A stretch of 64,000 bases of DNA, from NCBI RefSeq assembly GCF_005405065.1, contig NZ_BJDI01000011.1, positions 1 to 64,000 of the forward strand, in the 5' to 3' direction. Of the stretch, positions 9,313 through 18,720 are shown in pieces (positions within the stretch are counted from its first letter, which is position 1; every line of letters begins with the position of its first letter). Below the pieces are notes generated by a model. It did not search any database, was not told the origin of the DNA, and was given only the letters and a program-made list of their open reading frames with translations. The DNA is from Lactiplantibacillus nangangensis. Its GTDB lineage: Bacteria > Bacillota > Bacilli > Lactobacillales > Lactobacillaceae. The position numbers were made by a program, and so were the translations under genes.

Positions 9313-9354
9313 AAAGCACCGCTAATCTCGATAGTGAGACCAGCGATGCTTTTT
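9313..9354. terminator. Bidirectional terminator between DUF916 and WxL genes
   Basis: AAAGCACCGCTAATCTC pairs imperfectly with GAGACCAGCGATGCTTT and is flanked by A and T runs. It serves the two convergent genes. Confidence 0.8.
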
Positions 9355-9361
9355 CAATCGA

Positions 9362-11269
9362 TTATGGTGCCGCCGTCACAGCCCAATCGAGGGTCGTGGT
9401 ATAGTTACCTGGAATAATGGCGGCGTTGCCCAATTGTAATTTCAAGTATTGATTATTTTTGGAACTAACAGAGGGCACGGTATCGCCCTTATTGGCCACG
9501 ACGACAGTTTGCTCCGAATTGGTAAGCGCTAGGGAAGTGTCGCCTTCAGTCATGAAGAGCGTTGCTGCAAGGTCATGGTTACCGTTATTAAACGCCCCAT
9601 TTTGGCGTAGGGTGATGACCGAGCGAACTTTGTCACGCCGATTGTCCGTAACCGTTAGTAAATTGTCGGCATTGACCGTCCCAGTGATTTTCTGACCAAC
9701 GTTGGCGTAGGTTAAGTTACCAAAATCAACGTTGGCGGCGGTGGCGTGTAACGCGCCGTCAATAAAATCAATGATCAAGTCTGGGCCGCTGTAACTGCCG
9801 ATTTCGGTCCCATTGGCGTTATGACCAGTGAGTTTGACAGCTGTTGTAAGGGTCTTATTCGTTACCGTATGTGATGAGAAGCCTAGTTGGAATGTGTGAG
9901 TCTGGTGGTCAATAAAGTTAATATTGGTGACCTTAATGACGACATTACCGTTGCCATCAGCCATTGGTGGATTCTGTATTGGCATTTGACCATCAATCAA
10001 CAGGGAAGTATCCGTGGCATCGCCGGGCAGGGTGATGGCGAAATCGCCGCTGGTTAGGCTGGAGTCGGGATTACTATCACCGAAAGTCCCACTGATCTGC
10101 ACACTGTCACCTGCAATAACATTGGTTAAGTGGTGTTCAGTGTTTCCGGTATCAGTCGCCAAGTTGGTCATGCTACTCGTAATTGTGACTTGGGGATTTA
10201 AGTTTGGTAGCACAGTCAGCGTGGCTTGGTTGGTTGTAATGACACTTTCCTTTTTGCTCGATTCGGTTCCGTCGCTGTCTGGAAAGCTCATGGCGGCGTA
10301 GACTTTGGTTTGGTTGTCGGCGTTGGTAGTCGCGGGGGTGGTATAGGTCATGCCACTTTGGTTCGCGATGACGGTATCCTTGCCCTTTGTGTCAATTTTG
10401 TGCCAAACGACCTTTGTTGGGGTCGCTTCTGAAGTCCCTTTAATGCTAAAGGTCGCAGCTTGGCCAACTGTCACGTGTTGATCCTCAAGGCCACCACCAA
10501 TTTCAATAGTGGTCGATCCTGAAATTGGGGTACCATCTTCATTGGTCATTGTCGCGGTGACTTTAACGGTGCCACTGTTACCAGACCTGTTCGCTGTGAC
10601 GACCCCAGTTGTCGTATCGATCGTCGCTAAGGTTGGGTTGTCGATATTCCAAGTGATGTTACCCGTTGCATCGGCGGGTGTCGGCGTAGCATGTAACGTT
10701 GTACTGGCAGCGACGGATTGATTATTGTATAAATAAGCGCTATCGGCGGTTACCTGAAGGCTAGTGGCATCAATCGGATGATCAAGCGTTTTGAAAGCGA
10801 CAACATTTGAGTAGTAAGTTGAAGATAGGAGTCCGGTTAAGGCATAATATTGGAAAGTTTGCTGATAGTAGACCGTCCCAGCTTGCGTTGGCGTGACCGT
10901 TAGATTGGCTTTTGTACCGCCGCTGACCTTAGTCCACTTGGCACCAGTATCGGTTAACTGATACCATTGAAAATTTTCTCTTCCGAGTAGGTTGATACTG
11001 TTCAGCATTGAGTGGACAGCGGCCGTTGTCATGGTCTTAGAATGGCCGACAAATGAGCTCTGATCAGTGGGTTGTAAACTAAAGCCGGAATTAATATAAA
11101 ATCCAAACATGCCAATTGGTGCCGCACTGGGCTTACCTTTGCCATCGACCGTGGCCGCAGTCGCTTCAATTGGCATTGTTAGTCGTTGACCGCTGAGAGT
11201 GAAAGTTCCGACGGTTGCAAGGATGAGTATTAAACTTAGTAGCCATTGGCCTAATTTGTATTTTGACAT
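9362..11269 (-). CDS. WxL-domain surface protein, paralogue of 5774-7675
   Basis: A 635-residue secreted protein with the same architecture as the first WxL gene: signal peptide (to about residue 38), PIGMFGFYINSGFSLQPTDQ block, BIG2-like repeats (NITWNIDNPTLATIDTTTG), and a C-terminal WxL domain (NVDFGNLTYANVGQKITG, LLTVTDNRRDK, final TTLDWAVTAAP). The start is supported by GGGGAGG about 12 bases upstream. Codon choice is more GC-rich than in the first copy (for example GCC/GCG against GCT/GCA), suggesting divergence long ago or different origin after duplication. Role: peptidoglycan-bound surface protein with the DUF916 partner. Confidence 0.88.
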   Translation of the reverse strand: MSKYKLGQWLLSLILILATVGTFTLSGQRLTMPIEATAATVDGKGKPSAAPIGMFGFYINSGFSLQPTDQSSFVGHSKTMTTAAVHSMLNSINLLGRENFQWYQLTDTGAKWTKVSGGTKANLTVTPTQAGTVYYQQTFQYYALTGLLSSTYYSNVVAFKTLDHPIDATSLQVTADSAYLYNNQSVAASTTLHATPTPADATGNITWNIDNPTLATIDTTTGVVTANRSGNSGTVKVTATMTNEDGTPISGSTTIEIGGGLEDQHVTVGQAATFSIKGTSEATPTKVVWHKIDTKGKDTVIANQSGMTYTTPATTNADNQTKVYAAMSFPDSDGTESSKKESVITTNQATLTVLPNLNPQVTITSSMTNLATDTGNTEHHLTNVIAGDSVQISGTFGDSNPDSSLTSGDFAITLPGDATDTSLLIDGQMPIQNPPMADGNGNVVIKVTNINFIDHQTHTFQLGFSSHTVTNKTLTTAVKLTGHNANGTEIGSYSGPDLIIDFIDGALHATAANVDFGNLTYANVGQKITGTVNADNLLTVTDNRRDKVRSVITLRQNGAFNNGNHDLAATLFMTEGDTSLALTNSEQTVVVANKGDTVPSVSSKNNQYLKLQLGNAAIIPGNYTTTLDWAVTAAP

Positions 11270-11279
11270 GTGAACGAAT

Positions 11280-11712
11280 CCTCCCCAAAGAAAATGTTGT
11301 TGATCCCCATAGTAAGGTCTATGTGTGAGTGTGAAAAATGACGAGTAAGTTACGAATCCATAACTGGAAACGGTTGGTTGAATAAAAAAACTAATACTGA
11401 TAATTATTTTGTAAATTGGCCGTTAATCATAGCGATGAACAATCAAACAGATTAACCATTATTATTATAACTATATCTGCAATTAATTACCACTATCATT
11501 GTTTACATAATTAACGAGTGGACAGTACTTAGTATAAGTCCAAAACAGGTTAGATAAGTCGTTTCAATCCTGAAAATGTCTTTATCTATGTTAAGCAGCT
11601 AACTAGAGTGTAACGTCAATTTTGTCTTGATTGATAAGGACTTGAGCCAGTAAGGGTCTTCAAAAAATGACACCGATGACTGATAGGCATACTGTGTATT
11701 TAGCTAATGAAC
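11280..11712. other. Intergenic region upstream of WxL copy 2
   Basis: A 430-bp AT-rich spacer. It holds the WxL promoter at 11464-11507; I see no ORF with a ribosome site in the rest. Confidence 0.5.
11464..11507 (-). promoter_or_regulatory. WxL promoter with conserved upstream box (copy 2)
   Basis: On the minus strand GTGGTA (11493-11488), an 18-bp spacer and TATAAT (11469-11464) repeat the arrangement of copy 1, with the AACAATGATAGTGGTA block in the same register. The predicted leader to the start at 11269 is about 190 nt, nearly the same length as in copy 1. Confidence 0.6.
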
Positions 11713-11713
11713 C

Positions 11714-11750
11714 AAAAAACTTCTCGAGCAGCCGCTCGGGAAGTTTTTTA
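11714..11750 (-). terminator. Terminator of glpK
   Basis: CTTCTCGAGC pairs with GCTCGGGAAG around AGC, with A-run on one side and T-run on the other, just beyond the glpK stop. Confidence 0.9.
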
Positions 11751-11752
11751 GG

Positions 11753-13276
<1,524 letters not shown>

Positions 13277-13299
13277 CTATCTTTAAATCATTATTTTAA

Positions 13300-13314
13300 T
13301 TGAAATCGTTGTCA
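13300..13314. promoter_or_regulatory. cre site upstream of glpK
   Basis: TTGAAATCGTTGTCA matches the CcpA consensus WTGNAANCGNWNNCW at every fixed position, 36 bases before the glpK start codon. Confidence 0.75.
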
Positions 13315-13592
13315 TTAGTTTTAATAGTAGCATGTAGGGTGATTTTTGTGAATAAACAGCTGGGTTGAATCGGCTAGTTAACGTTTTATCTAAGGGTTAA
13401 CCTTTAATAAAATTTAACTATACCAATTTCGAAAAATTGAAAGGGGATACCATTGTCAATAAAATTGACTTGCCACTTTGTATCGGTTAGTTCTGACAAT
13501 GAACAAAGACTTGTGTCCAATTGAAAAATAGACCAATCCAGTTATAATGGACTTCCAATGAGTTAAATCTAAACATTGTGGAGGCCCAGCGT

Positions 13593-14375
13593 ATGCAAAA
13601 AACGAGATTTTTTCTAAAGGGTTCTGCTGCTGAAACCGCCTGGCTCAATCGGTTAGCGCAGCAAGGACAGCAGTTGACGCAGATTGACGGTTGGCACTAT
13701 CAATTTAAACCGGTTGATCAACCGGGGCAGGTTTTGGCGGAGTATCTGCCAGCTGAAACGTTGACGGCGATGGCGGATACCTTTCGGCCATTGGCGAGCT
13801 ATCGTTTCAAACATAACAAGTTTGCGGTGGCCTATTCAAAGGTCGCGGCAGTCAATCGGATTGTTAAGGCGGATGATAATTATCGTTTAAAGGTCACTCG
13901 GCAAGCACGCGATATGGCGTTAAATTGGATTAATGGCAGCATTGTTGGGTTTTGGTTGATGCTGTGTGCGGCGATTTTATTAGCCAATCAGACACGCATC
14001 ATGATTCCAACGGCGACCTTCTTAAGTGGACTGGCATTGGGCACGGCACTGATGGCAGTGTTTACGACAATCAGCTTGGTAGCCGCGATTCGGTTGCATC
14101 GGCAAGTTCATCAATTAGTTCAACTCACCGGTAACGACGAGGGCACGTGGAAGCCAACCTTTCATGTGATGTTCCGTCATCAAAAAGACGTCCCAGATAC
14201 GGATCAATTTGGCGAGCTTGGCAAATGGCTACTGTCTGTCCACAATGACAAGGGCGATTACTACTTTGACTTGCGATCGAGCTTAAGTGAGTACGACATT
14301 CGAAGTACCATTCAAAAAGTAATTAATAAAGAAGATTTTACGGTGATGTCTTGTTTCGGTCTCTATCCGCTCTAG
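13593..14375 (+). CDS. DUF2812-like two-span membrane protein
   Basis: A 260-residue protein. ATG at 13593 is used because GTGGAGG just upstream is the ribosome site and would otherwise be coding. The N-terminal soluble part (about 1-115; TAWLNRLAQQGQQLTQIDGWHYQF) resembles DUF2812. Two transmembrane spans follow near 118-140 and 145-170, and then a soluble C-terminal part. DUF2812 proteins are often linked to PadR-type regulators, but none is next to this gene. Function unknown. Confidence 0.7.
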   Translation: MQKTRFFLKGSAAETAWLNRLAQQGQQLTQIDGWHYQFKPVDQPGQVLAEYLPAETLTAMADTFRPLASYRFKHNKFAVAYSKVAAVNRIVKADDNYRLKVTRQARDMALNWINGSIVGFWLMLCAAILLANQTRIMIPTATFLSGLALGTALMAVFTTISLVAAIRLHRQVHQLVQLTGNDEGTWKPTFHVMFRHQKDVPDTDQFGELGKWLLSVHNDKGDYYFDLRSSLSEYDIRSTIQKVINKEDFTVMSCFGLYPL

Positions 14376-14474
14376 AATTACAGATTAGTAATCTCTGTGA
14401 ACAAATTAAAAATAAATTAGAGAATTCATTGATTTTGATTTGGTAAATGTGTTATAACTATTGAGTAGCAAAAT

Positions 14475-14546
14475 TGCCCAGTAGTTCAGCGGTAGAATAA
14501 TTGACTGTTAATCAAGAGGTCGCTGGTTCGATCCCAGCCTGGGCAG
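14475..14546 (+). tRNA. tRNA-Asn (GTT), divergent copy
   Basis: A 72-nt cloverleaf: acceptor TGCCCAG/CTGGGCA, D stem GTTC/GAAT, anticodon loop CTGTTAA (anticodon GTT), T arm GCTGG-TTCGATC-CCAGC, discriminator G, no encoded CCA. A U1-A72 end pair is normal for tRNA-Asn. Two oddities are an A27-G43 mismatch at the top of the anticodon stem and a G-T pair in the D stem. It stands alone, not in a tRNA cluster. Confidence 0.9.
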
Positions 14547-14564
14547 TTAGTAAGTTGAAGCGGT

Positions 14565-14600
14565 TTGAGCGGTATCTCGTCACTGAGATACCGCTTTTGT
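14565..14600 (+). terminator. Terminator after tRNA-Asn
   Basis: GCGGTATCTC pairs with GAGATACCGC around GTCACT and is followed by TTTT. Confidence 0.85.
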
Positions 14601-14672
14601 CGCCGGTCGCTTAGTTTTGAATTTGGTCTAACATAAATCACAAAAACGTCAATAAAAAAGTTCTGACAAACC

Positions 14673-14701
14673 TTGACTATTCTTGACTAACAACGTATAC
14701 T
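14673..14701 (+). promoter_or_regulatory. Promoter of the Spx-like gene
   Basis: TTGACT (14673-14678), 17 bp, TATACT (14696-14701). A direct repeat CTTGACTA overlaps the -35 (14672 and 14682), and AGTAAG...CTTACT (about 14712-14735) forms an inverted repeat in the early leader, a possible operator. Confidence 0.75.
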
Positions 14702-14757
14702 TACTATATAAAAGTAAGTAAGAAAATTGCTTACTGTAAACTTAGGAGGAATTCATC

Positions 14758-15180
14758 GTGACAGTAAATTTATATTATTCAACATCTAGCAAGTCAAGCC
14801 GTAGTGCGCGCGCATGGTTGGTTGCTAACAACATTGATTTCAATGAACGCGACATTATTGCAAACCCTCTAGATCGCGATGAATTGAAACAAATCCTCCG
14901 GCTAACCGAAAATGGCTTTGAGGACATTGTTTCAACGCGTTCTAAGGCTTTCAAAGCATTGCACATCGACTTGTCAGATCTCGGCTTTAACCAGTTGTTA
15001 GATTTGCTCGTTGAAAAGCCACAATTACTCAAACGACCGATCATCTATGATGGCCGTCGTCTGCAAATCGGGTATAACGAAGAAGACATTCGGGCATTCT
15101 TGCCGCGTTCAGTACGTAAGTCTGAACTACGTGAAATTCAACAAAGACTATGTGATGACGACCAACAAGCTGTTGGTTAA
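14758..15180 (+). CDS. Spx/ArsC-family regulator lacking the CXXC switch
   Basis: A 140-residue Spx homologue; GTG start with AGGAGG seven bases upstream. In Bacillus Spx the RNA-polymerase alpha-CTD-binding protein starts ...TSPSCTSCRKARAW with a redox-sensing C10-x-x-C13. Here the aligned stretch is STSSKSSRSARAW, so both cysteines are serine (positions 11 and 14). The rest is well conserved: ISTRSKAF-type loop (VSTRSKAFKAL), LLKRPIIYDGRRLQIGYNEEDIRAFLP and the RxxR-E C-terminus. Binding to polymerase is therefore likely kept, but thiol sensing at this site is lost. It is probably one of several Spx paralogues in the genome. Confidence 0.88.
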   Translation: MTVNLYYSTSSKSSRSARAWLVANNIDFNERDIIANPLDRDELKQILRLTENGFEDIVSTRSKAFKALHIDLSDLGFNQLLDLLVEKPQLLKRPIIYDGRRLQIGYNEEDIRAFLPRSVRKSELREIQQRLCDDDQQAVG

Positions 15181-15188
15181 TGGGCATC

Positions 15189-15222
15189 ATGGGATTCCAG
15201 TTAACGCTGGAATCTTTTTTTT
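15189..15222 (+). terminator. Terminator after the Spx-like gene
   Basis: GATTCCAG pairs perfectly with CTGGAATC around TTAACG, followed by eight T. Confidence 0.9.
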
Positions 15223-15320
15223 ATTGTTGCCAGGTGAGCTAATGAGTTGTTCAAATCTGTTATCTTGTGTACAATTTAAATGGCTAAACACGGTATAATT
15301 TATTAAAGGAGTTTTTTATC

Positions 15321-15524
15321 ATGAGTGAAGCAGATCAATCAGCATGGGCAATTGCTGAGCTAAAAAAGTTACGAACCACTGAAAATGACGCCACGATTGC
15401 TGGAATCATCAAGGTTATCGATGACCAGCAGGCCGAAATCGACAGTTTACGTGGCTCAATGGAAGGCCAACTTTGGAGCCCCGGCAGTTGGAAAAAGGAT
15501 CAAGACGAACAGCACGGCAAATAA
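15321..15524 (+). CDS. Small acidic protein of unknown function
   Basis: A 67-residue soluble protein (MSEADQSAWAIAELKKLRTT at its start) with AAAGGAG before ATG. It is predicted mostly helical, with a Trp-containing C-terminal segment (LWSPGSWKKDQDEQ). No known domain is recognised. It has its own terminator and stands between the Spx-like gene and mntH. Confidence 0.65.
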   Translation: MSEADQSAWAIAELKKLRTTENDATIAGIIKVIDDQQAEIDSLRGSMEGQLWSPGSWKKDQDEQHGK

Positions 15525-15538
15525 GCTGTTAGTTGAAT

Positions 15539-15586
15539 AAGGTTGCTATGAAAGCTGATGGACTGGCTTTTATAGCAGCCTTTTTT
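15539..15586 (+). terminator. Terminator after the 15321 gene
   Basis: GGTTGCTATGAAAGC pairs with GCTTTTATAGCAGCC, followed by TTTTTT. Confidence 0.9.
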
Positions 15587-15697
15587 GATGATTTGAGGCA
15601 TTCTGCTAGGCTTAACAAAAGTGTTGTCAATAAGATTTAAAAGTTAGGGTGTCAGAAAAGTTTTAAAAAATTTTCACTAATTTTAAGGGGCTTTTTG

Positions 15698-15817
15698 ATG
15701 ACAATATCGCTACGAAACGTAAGCGCTGTCTTGGCTGAAAAATTGGTGTTTCATGTCCATCAGTCGTCGATTAAAATTATTTTGGAGAAAGTATTGATTC
15801 AGCTAATCATTTTCTAG
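15698..15817 (+). CDS. Possible 39-residue small protein upstream of mntH
   Basis: ATG at 15698 follows AAGGGG by seven bases and opens a frame of 39 codons (MTISLRNVSAVLAEKLVFHV at the start, hydrophobic KIILEKVLIQLIIF at the end). Its stop codon lies inside the MntR-like box. It could be a leader or small-protein gene of the manganese locus, or a chance ORF; no family is recognised. Confidence 0.3.
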   Translation: MTISLRNVSAVLAEKLVFHVHQSSIKIILEKVLIQLIIF

Positions 15818-15833
15818 GCATACCTAAAAAACA
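15811..15833. promoter_or_regulatory. MntR/DtxR-like operator upstream of mntH
   Basis: TTTTCTAGGCATACCTAAAAA is an imperfect palindrome (TAGG-CATA-CCTA in AT flanks) of the type bound by DtxR/MntR-family repressors. It lies just before a candidate promoter TTTCCA (15834-15839), 17 bp, TACAAT (15857-15862). Manganese repression of mntH is the natural reading. Confidence 0.6.
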
Positions 15834-15907
15834 TTTCCATTTCAGTTTGTTTATAGTACAATAACAACTGTTCAAATGATTCAAGAGAAACAAAGGGGGA
15901 AATTCAC

Positions 15908-17494
15908 TTGAATAAAGAAAATGTGGGGAACGGCCAGAAACATAAGCTGATCCAATATGCGAATGGTCCTTCGCTAGAAGAAATTAATGGCTCGATTGAG
16001 GTACCCAAGAATCTTAGTTTTTGGCGGACACTGTTTGCCTACTCTGGGCCAGGTGCGTTAGTTGCGGTTGGTTATATGGATCCAGGTAACTGGTCGACGT
16101 CAATCACTGGTGGGCAAAACTATCAGTACATGTTAATGTCTGTCATCTTGATTTCAAGTTTGATTGCGATGTTACTTCAATACATGGCAGCTAAACTTGG
16201 TATCGTGAGTCAGATGGATTTGGCTCAAGCCATTCGTGCCAGAACCAGTAAGTCACTCGGAATTGTATTGTGGATCTTAACGGAATTTGCCATTATGGCG
16301 ACCGATATTGCGGAAGTTATTGGGGCGGCCATCGCCTTGTATTTATTATTTGGAATTCCGCTAGTGGTAGCGGTATTTATTACCGTTTTTGATGTTTTAG
16401 TTTTGCTATTATTGACCAAAATTGGCTTTCGGAAAATCGAAGCAATCGTGGTTTGTTTAATTCTGGTTATCTTGTTTGTCTTCGTTTATCAAGTAGCGCT
16501 TTCTAGTCCTGATTGGGGTGGCGTTATTAAAGGTTTAGTCCCAACAGCTGCGACTTTTTCAACGTCACGTAGCGTGGCTGGGATGACGCCACTTTCTGGG
16601 TCACTCGGGATTATTGGGGCCACTGTGATGCCACATAATTTGTACTTACATTCTGCGATTTCGCAGACGCGTAAAATTGATCATACCGATGAAAATGATG
16701 TGGCGCGGACAGTTAAGTTTGCTGCTTGGGATTCAAACATTCAGTTGACCTTCGCATTTGTCGTCAATGCGTTGCTCTTAATTATGGGTGTCGCCGTCTT
16801 CAAGAGTGGTGCGGTTAAAGATCCATCATTCTTCGGATTATATGAAGCCTTATCGAATACCTCAATGTTGAGTAATGGGATTTTGATTGGCGTCGCTAAG
16901 TCAGGGTTACTTTCAGCCTTGTTTGCTATCGCCTTGTTAGCTTCTGGTCAAAATTCAACCATTACTGGGACGTTGACTGGTCAAGTTATCATGGAAGGCT
17001 TCGTGCACATGCGGATGCCACTATGGTTGCGGCGGTTAGTGACGCGGCTGATCTCAGTTATTCCAGTATTAATTTGTGTCATGCTGACTAGTGGCAAGAG
17101 TGCGATCGATGAGCATACGGCGTTGAACAACTTGATGAATAATTCGCAAGTCTTCTTAGCCTTTGCGTTACCATTTTCAATGTTGCCATTATTGATGATG
17201 ACCGATAGTAAAGTTGAAATGGGGAATCGTTTTAAGAACTCCTTCGTGATCAAAGTGTTAGGTTGGCTGTCTGTGATTGGTTTGACCGTCTTAAACATGA
17301 TTGGCTTACCAGATGCGGTGTTGGGCTTCTTTGGGGATAACCCAACCGCTGGTGAACAAACGTTGTCAACGATTATTGCTTATGTGCTCGTTGCGGCCAT
17401 TCTAGCTTTGCTCGTTTGGACCGTCTACGATTTACGGCGCGGGAATCGTCGTTATGCTGAACAACAAGCTGCAACTGCCAAGGATGGTGAATAA
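15908..17494 (+). CDS. mntH: Nramp-type Mn(II)/H+ symporter
   Basis: A 528-residue transporter with about 11 membrane spans. The Nramp metal-site motifs are present: DPGNWSTSI in TM1 (residues about 58-66) and [10 protein letters not shown] in TM6. TTG start with AAAGGGGGA upstream. The protein imports Mn(II) at the cell membrane, which matters greatly in L. plantarum because it uses Mn instead of superoxide dismutase. A universal-stress protein gene follows after one base, so the two are co-transcribed. An MntR-like box precedes the promoter. Confidence 0.95.
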   Translation: MNKENVGNGQKHKLIQYANGPSLEEINGSIEVPKNLSFWRTLFAYSGPGALVAVGYMDPGNWSTSITGGQNYQYMLMSVILISSLIAMLLQYMAAKLGIVSQMDLAQAIRARTSKSLGIVLWILTEFAIMATDIAEVIGAAIALYLLFGIPLVVAVFITVFDVLVLLLLTKIGFRKIEAIVVCLILVILFVFVYQVALSSPDWGGVIKGLVPTAATFSTSRSVAGMTPLSGSLGIIGATVMPHNLYLHSAISQTRKIDHTDENDVARTVKFAAWDSNIQLTFAFVVNALLLIMGVAVFKSGAVKDPSFFGLYEALSNTSMLSNGILIGVAKSGLLSALFAIALLASGQNSTITGTLTGQVIMEGFVHMRMPLWLRRLVTRLISVIPVLICVMLTSGKSAIDEHTALNNLMNNSQVFLAFALPFSMLPLLMMTDSKVEMGNRFKNSFVIKVLGWLSVIGLTVLNMIGLPDAVLGFFGDNPTAGEQTLSTIIAYVLVAAILALLVWTVYDLRRGNRRYAEQQAATAKDGE

Positions 17495-17495
17495 G

Positions 17496-17927
17496 ATGAA
17501 AACAACTTTTAAGCGAATTTTAGTGGGGGTCGATGATTCGGCGGACGCGCTATTGGCATTCGAATATGCCATTCAACAAGCCGTTCAAACGGATGCGGAA
17601 CTCGTGATTGTTTCCATTTTGGAAAATGATGACATGAATGTCTATCAAGCGTTAAACAAAGATTTCGTCCATGGGGAACGCGATGAGCTACAACAGCATT
17701 TGGCGAAGTATCAAAAGCAAGCTGAAGCCGCTGGCGCTAAAAAGGTCCGAACGTTGATTGCTGAGGGTGAACCTGGTGAAACGATTGTGAAAGATGTCAT
17801 TCCACATTTACAACCAGATTTATTGATTATTGGGTCAATCGCCAAAAAAGGCTTAGCACGGCATTTTGGGAGCCAAGCAGCCTATATGGCGAAGTATTCA
17901 CCAATTTCAGTTTTGGTAATTCGCTAA
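17496..17927 (+). CDS. Universal stress protein (UspA family) after mntH
   Basis: A 143-residue Usp-domain protein: KRILVGVDDSADALLAFEYA at the start and the nucleotide-binding-type end LLIIGSIAKKGLARHFGSQAAYMAKYSPISVLVIR. The start is the ATG one base after the mntH stop; an earlier in-frame ATG lies inside mntH. mntH-usp pairs are known in lactobacilli. The G-x2-G-x9-G-S/T ATP loop is altered (GSIAKKG...GSQA), so ATP binding is plausible but not certain. Confidence 0.9.
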   Translation: MKTTFKRILVGVDDSADALLAFEYAIQQAVQTDAELVIVSILENDDMNVYQALNKDFVHGERDELQQHLAKYQKQAEAAGAKKVRTLIAEGEPGETIVKDVIPHLQPDLLIIGSIAKKGLARHFGSQAAYMAKYSPISVLVIR

Positions 17928-17943
17928 ACAGTTGAAATTAAGT

Positions 17944-17989
17944 TAAAACGGTCAATCGAGCGCAAGTTGCTTCGATTGGCCGTTTTGTT
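17944..17989 (+). terminator. Terminator of mntH-usp
   Basis: AAAACGGTCAATCGA pairs with TTCGATTGGCCGTTTT, followed by GTTTT. Confidence 0.9.
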
Positions 17990-18000
17990 TTGCTGAAATT

Positions 18001-18212
18001 TTCCGTCTCCGGTTGCCACTGATGGCATGCGGTCGCGGGACCGGGTCAAGCCTGAGAAACGTCTTGACCCTCACCCGGAACAGTTGCAAAGCCCGCAATT
18101 GTCCCGGCTGGTCCGTGGCGTAAGGCCGGCAGCCCACCGTCCAAACGCCACCTTCACGACCGATGTCATCAGCGGCAACCTCCGGCTAGATAGTAGCTTC
18201 ATATGATTAGTG
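18001..18212 (+). repeat. Family A structured repeat, copy A1 (core subtype)
   Basis: About 185 bp starting TTCCGTCTCCGG and ending with CTCCGGCTAG plus a short tail ending in CATATGAT. The end stem GGTTGCCACTGAT (18011-18023) pairs with ATCAGCGGCAACC (18168-18180) with one mismatch, and GGTCG (18031-18035) with CGACC (18157-18161). These differ from other copies by paired changes. Inserted just after the usp terminator. Confidence 0.85.
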
Positions 18213-18287
18213 TCTTTTATTCATAAATTAGTAGTGTAGTCGATATATATCAGAGTGGTCTCGTCTCTGCTCACAGCGTGTTTAAAT

Positions 18288-18405
18288 TTGGAACTGTTAT
18301 TGCTGAGTTTACAATGTGGATGATAGCTGTAGTCCTTTCAGATGTGAACCAATAAAAAAACGACTAGTCATCAAGAGTTGTATGATGACTGGTCGTTTTT
18401 TTTGA
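18288..18405 (+). ncRNA. Candidate small RNA with own promoter and terminator
   Basis: TTGGAA (18288-18293), 16 bp, TACAAT (18310-18315) would start an RNA near 18322. It ends at a strong terminator: AAAACGACTAGTCATCA pairs with TGATGACTGGTCGTTTT (about 18357-18400) followed by TTTTTT. No ORF lies between. The terminator belongs to no neighbouring gene (usp has its own). Predicted length about 80 nt. Confidence 0.4.
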
Positions 18406-18715
18406 CCTAAAGGTTTAAATGTCATAAATCTAGTAATACTAGCGTTGATTATGCCCCAAACGGCCTCAAACGCCTTATCACTCTGTCGATTTAAACAACT
18501 AACTAAGCACTCAAGAACAGTTGATTAGCTGTAGGTTGTGGTTGAGTGCATCGGCCGCGATGGTGGCGTTTGACCGGCGCTTTTCCGGTCTTACACCACG
18601 GACCGTGCGGGAGATTTGCGATTTGTGCAAAGCTTCCGCACGAGGGGCAAGACGTTCTTCAGGCTTGACCCGGTCCCGCGGCCGCATGTTATCAACCACA
18701 ACCGGAAGCGGTAAT
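18404..18715 (-). repeat. Family A repeat inside a truncated MITE, copy A2
   Basis: Reverse orientation. The right end of the long form is present (ACCTAAAGGTTTAAAT at 18406-18421, matching the terminal repeat of copies A4/A6). The core is at 18528-18711. The left part is missing, cut at the ppx stop. The end stem GGTTGTGGTTGA (18534-18545) pairs perfectly with TCAACCACAACC (18692-18703), a paired change relative to the GTTGTTGTTGA type. Confidence 0.8.
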
Positions 18716-18720
18716 CCACC

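Noticed and set aside
14475-14600. Integration site of a mobile element at the tRNA-Asn gene
   Set aside because: No integrase and no repeat of the tRNA 3' end is seen in the window.
15011-15298. 95-codon ORF overlapping the end of the Spx-like gene
   Set aside because: Shadow frame over the gene's 3' end and its terminator; no ribosome site.
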